Shown here piece by piece: positions 51,911 to 62,900 of a stretch of DNA of 64,000 nucleotides; within the stretch, counting starts at the first letter, position 1; each line of letters starts with the position of its first letter. Position numbers and translations under genes: made by a program. Origin of the DNA: Sphaerolaimus hirsutus (taxonomy: Eukaryota; Nematoda; Chromadorea; Monhysterida; Sphaerolaimidae); NCBI GenBank assembly GCA_964036195.1, contig OZ038458.1:20411832-20475831 (forward strand). The letters are read 5' to 3'. Under the pieces are notes generated by a model, which ran no database searches, was not told where the DNA came from, and worked only from the letters and a program-made list of their open reading frames with translations.

Positions 51911-52393
51911 GCCGGTGCGGAGCCCCGCCGCCAGCCCGTTGCTAGTTGACTTGTGTTTTAGTTGACGTTTGTAGAGGAATATATCTGTTTATCTGTTTGT
52001 TGTCGCTGTCACGCTTAGAGTTTTTTTCAACACTGTTATTTTTCTGTGCATACTCAATACAATTTATTACGTTTTACTCGATATATTTACCTTTGGTGTC
52101 GTTCATAGCTAAAAGTCGTGTGTCAGTCGCTTGACATGAAAAAAAATTGTCCCGACAATTTGTAACTTCCGAAATGTCACATGACGCTTGGTGTTCAATG
52201 GGAAACATTATTACAGCACTAAAATTTGGGAAACATCAATCTAGCTGTTTTGAACACAGTTGAGTTGACCGTCCAGAATGAGAATCTGTGAACTTACTGT
52301 TGACGGCATAAAATCATCCACTCTGTAAACTCAAATGTGTTCAAAACAAGTTTCCCAAGTTTTGATGGTTTACTAGTGCGCGTGGCTACAATG
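51911..52393 (+). other. 3' untranslated / flanking region
   Basis: AT-rich. No AATAAA hexamer is obvious in the first 200 bp, so the cleavage site cannot be placed. Confidence 0.5.
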
Positions 52394-52401
52394 GTTAGCT
52401 C

Positions 52402-52972
52402 TAGGGTGTCAACAAACACTTTTTGGCGGAAAACGGAAACGGAAACGGAAAATTTTTTGCACATGCCGGAAAACGGAAACGGAAACGGAAAAATTTGTGC
52501 ACTTGCCGGAAAACGGAAAACGGTAAAATGGAAGGCCGGAAAACGGAAACGGAAACGGAAAAATTTGCTGAAATTATGCCGGAAACGGAAAAAATTTGCT
52601 GAAATTTTGCCGGAAACGGAAAAAATTTGCAGAAATTTATCCTGAATTAAAAAATTTTGCAGAAATCTCACTAGAAATAGGAAAAATTCACTTCATTGAG
52701 AACCTGCATGCATTTTTACGAGTTTGGCTGAAACAGAAAACAGAAAATTGAGCTGGAAAGTGGAAAAAAGTTGGAAAAACAGACAATTGAACCGGAAAAC
52801 GGAAAAAGGCGGAAAAACTGAAAAAAATTGCCGGAAAACGGAAAATGAGCCGGAAAAACGGAAACGGAAACGGAAAAAAAATTTAGCAGCCGGAAAACGG
52901 AAACGGAAACGGAAAAAAATTTGCCTGCGGAAAGCGGAAACGGAAAACGGAAAACGGAAAGTTGACACCCTA
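52402..52972. mobile_element. hAT-type MITE with GGAAAAC array core
   Basis: TAGGGTGTCAAC and GTTGACACCCTA are flanked by exact 8-bp duplications GTTAGCTC (52394-52401, 52973-52980). The arms are arrays of GGAAAACGGAAACGG, reverse complement in type to the 7574-8036 element. Non-coding. Confidence 0.92.
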
Positions 52973-52980
52973 GTTAGCTC

Positions 52981-54430
52981 CTGGGGCCAAATTCAAACCT
53001 GGGATTTGTTTTCTGTTAAATATCAGTCTGTTGCTACAACTGCTATGAAAGCCACTGTTAAATTTTATATATACTGGACTGGTCAGAGCGCATTGTTTAC
53101 TGAGAATGTTACCATAGTTCGATGAATAAAGTCCTGTTATACATTATCCACCTAATTCATCGATATGTACAGCAAATTCACTGTGATTATTAGTTTTTGT
53201 TATTCATCCAGATGGAATACGGTAGCTTGCACTTTACAGTGTGTCCTCAGTATGCTACTTCATGAAATTAATGAATGAATTAACTTTTTAATGAAATCTA
53301 CCATATCTAATCTGAAAAAGAGCTTATTTTTGTAATTTTTCTCGTTACATTTTCCACTATCCGTGAATTTGCTGGAACAAATTTCCCGGGACGTTATTCA
53401 TCAGAATATGATAGCATCCTTTGTAAAGCATGCGATCCGATCAGTATATATATATCGTAATCTCCCAGCGGAGATATATTCTGTTGTCGGCTGTGGTACA
53501 TATATAGTCTGGGTTATGCTACGCCCATTTGCTTTGCAAGTCACTTTGCTCGGTACTAGTCATAAGCCCCGTCATAAGTCTATCTAGGCCTTCGATTCAT
53601 GTTTTATATTTTGAATATATTTTTTGTTATGTTCATGCATTTATGAATATAAAAAATACATATTTGTGTAATCGCCAATACGCACTAGTTTACAGCCTAA
53701 ATTTTGGATATTGATAAATTGGCTTTGGACGCATTTGAATTTATCAAAATGAGGAGTCTGTCATGGGATTGGAAAAAATTGTAGGAGTCAAGATTTATCC
53801 CATTTTTTCGAAATCACCTCTGGGGATATACAGATGAGACTAATAGCCATATAAATTGATTGTCATTATACTCTATTGCCTTCTGTGGTAATAACACTGC
53901 TGTAGAGCGTTGGAAAAACTAGAAATTTGGTAATTTTTAATATTAAAATTAACGATTGTGCTAGGTATATTTGGTGTGTCAAGTTTTGTTGACAGAAATA
54001 GCATGTTCTTGTAAAATCACTTTGGAAGTGCACATGATTTGAGTTTACTGGTGTTAGTAAACCAGTGTGTGCAGCGACAATACTGTGAAATGGAGCCGAA
54101 CCGGTCATTTACCATAAGAAAACAAATGTAAGCCTCATAAATGTAACATTTGATCGACCGAGCTGCTCGAGTTGACGCCATTTTCCGATCAGTGTTTGGC
54201 CATAAATATGTGTTATTTTTATGTTCATCTCAGTTGAGAACCTTTGCCAGACAACCGTTACCCACTATTTTTTTGTGTGGAATAAATAGCAACCTAAATA
54301 AATATGCTTATGTCGCAATGTGGTGTGCTTAAACGTGCCAGCGTAATTGTGGCAGAGAAGCGGGCGCCAGGCGGTGCCAATGAGCCTGTACCTCTGTGCA
54401 TGTTTACCCGCTGTGCATGTCAGGGTTATT
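52981..54430 (+). other. Intergenic AT-rich region, nothing recognised
   Basis: About 1.4 kb without coding signal, RNA gene or clear repeat ends. Confidence 0.6.
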
Positions 54431-54434
54431 CTAG

Positions 54435-54740
54435 ATTTTGACCTTCCAGGGGGTTGGATAGATAGCGAATCACTCCTCTGGATGGATAGATAGCTGGGGA
54501 AAAATTTTTCTGAGGTTCGGGGGTTCGCACAAGTTCAATCAATATATTGGCTTTTTCAAGATGAAGAAGAAAGGTAGAAAAATCACTAAAAGTAGTTGAG
54601 AAATTATTAAAAATGGGTATATAAGCACATATACTACAAAAATAGCTGAAAATAGACAATAAAACGCATGAGCTAGTGATTTTGAAGGTGTAAATTATAA
54701 AAAGGTATGGAAATCAGCGATTTTGAGTGAAAATTAGGGT
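54435..54740. repeat. Diverged GATAGATAGCTG hAT MITE fragment
   Basis: GTTGGATAGATAGCGAATC, CTCCTCTGGATGGATAGATA and GGCTTTTTCAAGATGAAGAA correspond in order to the 9920-10040 part of the complete element. Confidence 0.7.
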
Positions 54741-55539
54741 CTACATGCGCACCGGGTTTACATGCACAGAAAGACTCGGTCTTGCCAATTTCAGTTGCGG
54801 GCATCGCCGCGACGGAAACATTGCTCGCTCTGCCGCCGCAGCATCGGCTATATCCATGCATTCGAGTGGGCGGCGCGTTGCATCGCATGCATTTGCATTT
54901 ATGTACATACGGCGCGCGTGTTGCTGGTGGCATGATTAGCCGGGCGCGCTTACCGGCCCCCGGGGATCAGTGCGGCGCGCCGCCGCGGCCACTCCATTGC
55001 GCCGCTGCAGCGCGCGCCGCCCAGCCCACTTGGCTCGGTCGAACGGCTGAGAACGCGTTTCGGATATTGGCTTGTCCGGTTCTGTGTTTTCGTTTTACAC
55101 AGAAACTTTAGCAACATGAATCACGCTTTCCTGCTCAAACTTATGCATTTTTTGCAATTTTTGCGCAAAAGCACGGATAAGTGGGGTGATCGAGTTTTTT
55201 TAGGGAGCACATGGAAGTTTTTGCACGACAAAGTACTGGCACCGCGCACTCTACTTAACTCAAACCAGTAAAGCAAAATTTAGTGCTCAAATATCAGCTT
55301 TCCCTGTATCCGAGTTTTATTTTGAATTTGCATTTTATCTCTGCCAACTGGAAATAGTCACTGTCAACTAAAATGTGTTCAAAGCTGATTTATGAGGTTT
55401 GAGTTTACTAGTGTTAATAAATTATTGCGTACAGCTTCAACACGGCAGTTGATCAAACCGTCCAAAACACAGGAAATGTGCCCAAACAACAACCTTCCCA
55501 CCGGCTGGTGCCGACTCACAATCGTCGTTTGGCCGCTGC

Positions 55540-55790
55540 CAAGCCAAATCGCCATCTGCGTGCATGCGCTCAGCCGCGCCGCCGCTGTCTCACGCCGCAT
55601 TGCGCAGTCCCGCCGCGCCGCGCCGCCATTTCACTTGATACTATTTAGTGCGGCGGCATCTTTTTGCGCCGCGGCGGCACAATGGTGGCCGCTTGATCTC
55701 GATCTATTCGCAGTCGCTTCGCGCTCATTTGCATTTATTTGCGCCGCTCGCTGCGCGTATAAATGATCGAACGTTGGCGGCTAGAGCACA
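55540..55790 (+). promoter_or_regulatory. GC-rich promoter-like region upstream of the receptor gene
   Basis: A GC- and CpG-rich island in AT-rich DNA, with CGCCGCCATTTC (YY1-like on the reverse strand), an octamer ATTTGCAT at about 55728 and TATAAAT at 55758-55764. Transcription could start near 55790, with a 5' untranslated region containing an element-derived intron before the ATG at 56711. A second GC-rich patch lies at 54780-55070. Confidence 0.4.
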
Positions 55791-55966
55791 CTTTGTTCCC
55801 ACTGGTTGAAATAGTCTCTTCTGCCCTGAAAGCATATTTATTTGCAATTTGGAACGGCCGCTTATCGGAAATAAAAAATCCCATCAGTCTGGCACGCTGC
55901 CAACATGGGAAATAACTGTGTGCAGTGTATAAAGTTACTAGAGTAGGTACAACCATTTTTATCAGG

Positions 55967-56641
55967 TGCCCCGGCAGTTTTCCCGAACACTTTAAGGTGT
56001 AAAATGCCACGCTAAGTGTCAAACGTTACCAAATGGCAAAACAAAGTTTTGAGCCATTATTTGCCATTTTACAGGGCATTTTACACAATTTGACATTTTG
56101 CATGACATTTTACATTGTCTTCAATTGGCCCAATTCACAGGGGGCAGTCCGGCACCCTGCAATGTGTGAAGTGTCAAATGTCATGTAAAATGTCAATTAA
56201 ATTCACAAAAATATTATTACTGACTTTCTGTCATTTTACCTGACATTTGAAATTTCAGGTGGCAGTCCCAAGCCCTGTAAAGTGTAAAGTAAAGTGTCAA
56301 ATGTAAAGTCAAATGTAAATTCAAATGCAAAGTAAACTGTCAATTGTCATGAAAAGTTCAGTTATAAAATATTTTCTTTTTTGTTTTGATTGACAGTTTA
56401 CTTTGCATTTGACTTTACATTTGACACTTTACTTTACACTTTACAGGGTTGGGACTGCCCGCAGGTGACAATCCTAGACCCTGTAAAGTGTAAAATGTCA
56501 TGTATTAAAAACGTCAATCAAAACAAACAAAAAATATCTTATCACTGAACTTCGCATGACAATAGACAGTTTACATTTGTCATGACAAGTGACATAATGG
56601 ATGACATACTTCACACTTTACAGGACCTGGGACAGCCCCCA
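55967..56641. repeat. Four tandem introner-family elements before the receptor start codon
   Basis: Successive units at about 55967-56130, 56137-56275, 56262-56465 and 56462-56641, each with a left GGCAGTCC(C/G)-type end and a right CAGGG-type end. The third is the cleanest: GTGGCAGTCCCAAGCCCTG to CAGGGTTGGGACTGCCCGCAG. The fourth ends GACCTGGGACAGCCCCCAG. They may be introns of the 5' untranslated region. Confidence 0.75.
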
Positions 56642-56710
56642 GGGTGCACCAAAAATCCTTCCAAACTTCACTCTTCCACCATATAGTCCTCCACTTGACC
56701 CTGCCCCACA

Positions 56711-56953
56711 ATGTGCTACCTCTACTCACTGTGGCCGTGCGTCCTGTCCCTAACCGCACTATGCGGCGGCGGCGCGGCCGACCAGCACGAGTACAACCTG
56801 TACAGGGACCTGATGCAGAACTACGACCCGTTGGAGCGGCCCACGCCCAACTTCTCGCTGCCGGTGGTGGTCAAGATGAAGGTGGTCTTGCAGCAGATCG
56901 TTGGGTTGGATGAGAAGAACCAGGTGATCGAGACCAATGTGTGGCTGCAGTAT
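56711..56953 (+). CDS. Receptor exon 1 (signal peptide, N-terminal helix, loop D region)
   Basis: ATG in CCCACAATG, 81 codons ending NVWLQY at donor GTGAGT, phase 0. No in-frame Met lies further upstream within the non-coding repeats. Confidence 0.92.
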
Positions 56954-59900
56954 GTGAGTTGGGACTTGGTGGGACGGGTGCCGGTCCCGCACCTTGTGAA
57001 AAGTAATGTAAAATGTCAGTTTAACCATGAAAATTGTTAAAAGTAACCTAACCATGAAAATTGTTAAAAGTAACCTACCGTATTTCCTCGAAATACCCCC
57101 CCCCCTCGAAATACCCCCCCTCAAAATGGGCACTATGTATTTGTGGTCCGGTAAATGCATAACAGACGTTCAAAACACTTATTGTGTTACGTTAGAACAT
57201 CGTTTATACCATCTACATCCTTATATAAGGCTGTAACAACTTATAAATGGTGGTTATTGTTGCATTTTTCACGTTTTTCTCTCAAAATTTCCACTCTGAA
57301 AAAATAAACCCCCTGGGGGTATTTCGAGGAAATACGGTAACCATGAAAATTGTTAAAAGTAACCTATGTAAAATGTGCAGTAAAAAATAAAATTGTCAAA
57401 TGTGCAGTAAGAAATAAAATCGAAAATTTTACAAGGCATTTTACATTATTTTGATACTTTGCGTGACATTTTACATTGACTGGGTCTGGGAGTTTGCGTT
57501 TCACGGAGCCACTTTCCAGGGTCTGAACGCTGCACTTTGAGTTTTTGAATATTTTGAAACTGAGGATTAAAAAACCTTTCTTATTGAATGTTCATTGAAC
57601 GGTGTCCAACAGCTTTCCAGCGACAAATCTCTTGATTCATTTTTTAACTAAAATACTTTTTCCCACTTCGTTTCATTTACCTCCAGACCTAAAAAAGACA
57701 GAATTTGGCAACAAAAAATGTGTATTTTTTGAGAGTTTGTCGCTGGCTGCGACATCTTTCCGAGTACAACAAAAAGAACACTACAAAACGCTTTCAAACA
57801 TTTGAATCTCTGTTTGCCATAGTCATTCGAGACTAGTGATGGAAAAGCGCCACGACAAATGGGTGTCAAGCGCCAATACAATGTCACCCCACCATATTAA
57901 CTTGGCAAACATGATACTTTGCTGCCCTCGCACTCATTTATGTCTCACGTTGGAAGCGTGCCAATGATGATAATGCATGCGATTTTTTTTGCATAAAAGA
58001 TGAAAAAAATCATTGTTGTGAATAAGTTAACGTATAGCGTTGTAACAGAGAATTTCCACTTCAACTTCAACTCCAAACATTTTCAACTTTTTATGAAAGT
58101 CGCATGCGTAAAAGACTCGTTGGCACGCTTCCAGCGGGGACCACGCGTGCAGGGTGTCAAGTTACTGGAGTATACTACCCTAAATCCTCGAATAAGACCT
58201 CAGGGGAGGAATTTTTTTCTCAGACGTTTTGGAGGGGGGAGTTATTCAAGGGGGGTATTCGAGGGGGGAGTTTTCAAGGGGGGGTTATTCGAGGGGGGTC
58301 TTATTCGAGGATTTGCGGTATTTCTGTTTGCGCGCAGGAATGGCACGACTACAAGCTGCGCTGGCTGCCAGAAGAGTACAACGGCGTGACGGACATTCGC
58401 TTCCCGGTGGGCAGTTTGTGGAAGCCGGACATACTCCTCTACAACAGGTGACATTTGAGTGTGGGCATTATTTGAGCGGGTATTTTGGCTTCGTCACAAT
58501 TTTCAAGCCTGTTTCTATCGACTCATTCCACAAAATACGCTGTGTAAACACAATAACATGCCATTTTTGTTGAAATTGGACGTAACAAATTGATCATATG
58601 CCCAACGATGGGTAAGTTCTCAAAAAAAAACTTTCTGTGTTTTGAGTTTTTCAAAAATGAATACCTGTGTTTAGAGTTTTTTCTTGAAAAAACTTGAGTA
58701 ACTCTGTTTTTATTTCTGTTTTTTTTATAAAAACGCGAGTTTTTTGAATAGTTTTCTATAAAAAAAACTCGAATTTTTGGTAAAAACTCAGGGTTTTCCC
58801 AAAAAATTCTGATTTACAGCATTTAGATGTGGAAACTGCGGTTTTCTTAACTAAATATTGTTTTTGCACATGTTTTAATCCCACATAACATTTGTGTATT
58901 CATTCAAGTGTCGAAAAAGTCCATAAAAATGTCCACAATGAGGACATCCACATCACAAGAGCCCAGACCACTTCAAATGCTAGTCACTTCAAATGCTGCC
59001 AAAAAAGCTCACTTCAAATGCTGTAGTGCATCATTTCAAATGCTGTAAGGTAACTTCAAAATGCTGTAAGGTACTTCAGGTAAGGTTTCAAATGCTGTAA
59101 CTACCTACAGTTAGTGATTATGCCACCATTCAATCATCTCATGCTTGCTCACCTGCGGCACTAAAATGGACTTCATGAGCATTAGAAATGAATAGAGTAG
59201 TGAAATGAGAAGTGAATAGAATTTTTTAAATTTTTTAAGCATTTTCTTGTCACTTACCATTTGTTTTTCGTTTTTCTACTTCCCAATTCTTTTCTCATAC
59301 CACTTCTAGCACAGTAGCATTTGAAATGATGCACTACAGCATTTGAAGTGAGCTTTTTGGCAGCATTTGAAGTGACTAGCATTTGAAATGATGCACCCCC
59401 GCTGACCCCACATCACAACACCAGCATGTGTTTTTTCCATCGTTGCATATGCCGTAAGTGGGGGGGGGGATTATTTGTTCCTCACACAGACTACAGGCGG
59501 AATTATTCTAGGGGGAGTTATTGAAGCAGATATTTACGGCATTCACGTTTGAGTGCCCTCCGATTCGAACCAATGGTGGAAAAACGCTAGAAAAAATGGT
59601 GTTGCTGCCACGGGTTAGAGCAGGGGAGCTGCAGTGCCCTTATTGAAAATGCATGCGATGACTGAACGTCAACACGATAAAATGCAATGTGGCGCACCAA
59701 CGACAATGGCGCCACACGTAAAGCGCCCTCAAATGGCGCCAGCGCCATGGCGCCGGTGCCATGGCGCCCTTCCATCACCCATGTATAATTACCATGCGAC
59801 TCGCAGCGCGGACAGCGACTTCGACTCGACGTACAAGTCGAACATGATCGTGTACGCGGACGGCACGATCAGCTGGCTGCCGCCGGGCATCCTCAAGAGC

Positions 59901-62900
59901 AGCTGCAAGGTCGACATCACGTGGTTCCCCTTCGACGAGCAGAGCTGCTTTCTCAAGGTATAATAATAAAGTCGATTTGCATTTGGCACTGTTTTTCAGT
60001 TATTATGAAGTTTAGCTGGCGCTGGTCGATTGTTGTGACGAATGGTAAATGCGGCTTTTCGGTAGCTGTATCTTCAATATGATAAAAACCGTAGTTACTC
60101 GAATAATTCCCCGGGGAAATATGTTTTCTTCAGACTGTTTTGAGGGAGGACTATTCGAGGGCGGAATTATTCAAGGGGGATTATTATTTGGTCAATATTT
60201 TCAGGCAATATCAACTCACTTCATGAAGTATGCTTTATTAACACCATAACATACCATTTTTGTGCAAATTAGCTATACTCAAAAATTATAATATGCTTAA
60301 AGAGAGGATTGCAGATTATGCTGAACATGACTGGTACAGTAAACAGCATGGTATGGTAATAAATAAATTATGCGGCACCGGCAGATTGTACGGTGTAGCG
60401 TGTCTGAAAACATGCGGTAAACAATGTAAATTTCGAAAATTACGGTAGATGGTTCTGTTAATCTTGTAAATCTGAAAATTGTGGCAAATGGTAAATTTTC
60501 CAATTTTGTGTTACGCTATGGTAAATTTTCTAATTTCACGGTACGGCACAGTTAGCGTTAGCGCAGTTCGGCTCGTGGACGTACAACGGCTACTCGCTCG
60601 ACCTGAAGCTCAGCTTCGACAACGAGAGCGACATCCACTCCGGTTAGTCTGCGGTAGCGATGGCAAACTGTTGGAAAAAGTATAAATGTTTCAAGTAATA
60701 TTGTTTGAGAGATTTGAAAAGTTTTCTCAAAATTTGTTTTGAATTTCGTTTTGATTTAAAAAAAATCACACTGGATAATCGATTTTTGAATGTTTTAGAT
60801 CAGTTTTGAAACGTTATAATGTTGTCCAACAGGTTTTTACAAGTAGATGTTTCAGACTGTGAAAACATTTGAGAGATGTTCAATTGTAGTCAATTTCACA
60901 ACTGGTGTGCAAAAAAACTCATTTTAGATCTTAGATGTGAAAAATTATGTGCTAAGTGAAATGGGAGGGAAGTAAAAAAAGTTAAAAGCGAAATATAAAT
61001 TTAGAAGTGAGGAGTGAATTGAGAAGTAAAAAGTTTATTCGCTTTTATATTTTTTTACTTCTCATTTCTCATATACCGTATTTCCTCGAATTACCCCCCG
61101 GGGGTTTATTTTTTCAGAGTGAAAATTTTGAGAGAAAAACTTGAAAAATGCAACAATAACCACCATTTATAAGTTTTTACAGCCTTATATAGGGATGTAG
61201 ATGGTATAAATGATGTTCTAACGTAACACAGTAAGTGTTTTGAACGTCTGTTATGCATTTCCCGGAACACAGTGCCCATTTTGAGGGGAGTATTTCGAGG
61301 GGGGGGGGTATTTCGAGGAAATACGGTAACTTCCCACTTCTAAAATGGCTCTTCTACACGAAAAAATCACCTCTCAACTCGTTCAATCCCCCCCCCCTCT
61401 CCCAGCGGTGGACACGTCCGAGTACCTGGAGAACGGCGAGTGGCTGTTGATCGGCAAGCCGGCCTACCGCAAAGTGAAGAAGTTCTCGTGTTGCCCTGAG
61501 CCCTACCCCTACGTGGAGTTCTACTTCCGCATCCGCCGCCGCACGCTCTACTACGGCTTCAACCTGGTGGCAGTCCCAAGCCCTGTAAAGTGTAAAGTAA
61601 AGTGTCAAATGTAAAGTCAAATGCAAAGTAAACTGTCAAATGTCATGCAAAGTTCAGTAATAAAATCTTTTCTTTTTTGTTTTGATTGACACTTTACTTT
61701 GCATTTGACTTTACATTTGACACTTTACTTTACACTTTGCAGGGCTTGGGACTGCCCCCAGATCATACCCAGTCTGCTCATTTCGCTCATGACCGTGTTG
61801 GGGTTCACCCTGCCGCCCGACGCTGGCGAGAAGATTACCTTGGGTTGGTTGGTGTATTTACTTTATTTGCTCGAATAATTCCTCCCCTTTTGAATAATTC
61901 CTTTCCCCTTGAATGACCCCCCCTTAAATAATTCCCCCCTCTCGAGTAGACCCCGTCTAAAAAGTCTGACGATGATTTTTTCACCGGGGGAAATATTCGA
62001 GTAAATACGGTAGTTCAAATTAGGGTCCTATTCCGCAAGTGACGAGTCACAAGTCAAGTGACGTTGTATGACAAATATTTTTGTATGAATTGATATGATA
62101 TTGTATCTGATTGTTTCCAAAGCTCGTTGCAAAACATCCTGAACACAAAATTGTCGCAGAGATCACGATTCTGCTGTCGGTGTGCCTGTTCCTGTCGATT
62201 GTGTCGGACATGTCGCCGCCCACGTCGGAGGCAGTGCCGCTCATAGGTACTCAGGGGAAAGGGCGGAGTAAACTTTTTTATTTTACTCGGCATTTGACGC
62301 TTTACATTTTCTCTACTTTACATTCCATTTTCATTTTCAGTCTGCGGGATTAGCTCAATGTCAAGTGCTCTGTCAACTTTTCACAGTATTTTTACAATAT
62401 ACCTAATAACTAAATTCCCCGCAACAAGTTTTTTAAATAGGTAAAATAAATAATTCAAATGACCTATTTATCTCAAATAATCATACTCTGATCATGTTGG
62501 GGGGAACTGGAAATGTAGTGTCAGCTGTGCAGTGTTTCTTGGCAAAGCAGTTGACACTTGACATGAGTTGTCTCGATGTCAACTCGAGTTGACTCGTCGC
62601 AGGCACGTTCTTTTCGTGCTGCATGCTGGTGGTGTCCGCGTCGGTGGTGTTCACCGTGGTCGTGCTCAACCTGCACTTCCGCACGCCCGACACGCACGAG
62701 ATGACCCCGTTCGTGAGTTCACCGCATTATTCCCGTCAACTATTAGTTTGAGTTGTTGAGAATTTATTAACTTGATGGAAAGAGTATGTATACTTGGGTT
62801 TACGTAGTCGTTTCCTCCGAACAGGTACTTCTACTCTGTTGTATGTACCTATACTATATTTGTATATGAGATATAAGTACAGACTTCTACATTTCATTCA

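Noticed and set aside
59733..59770. GGCGCC/CCATGG-rich palindromic patch as a regulatory site
   Set aside because: Short, in a receptor intron close to the exon 3 acceptor, and nothing else supports a function.
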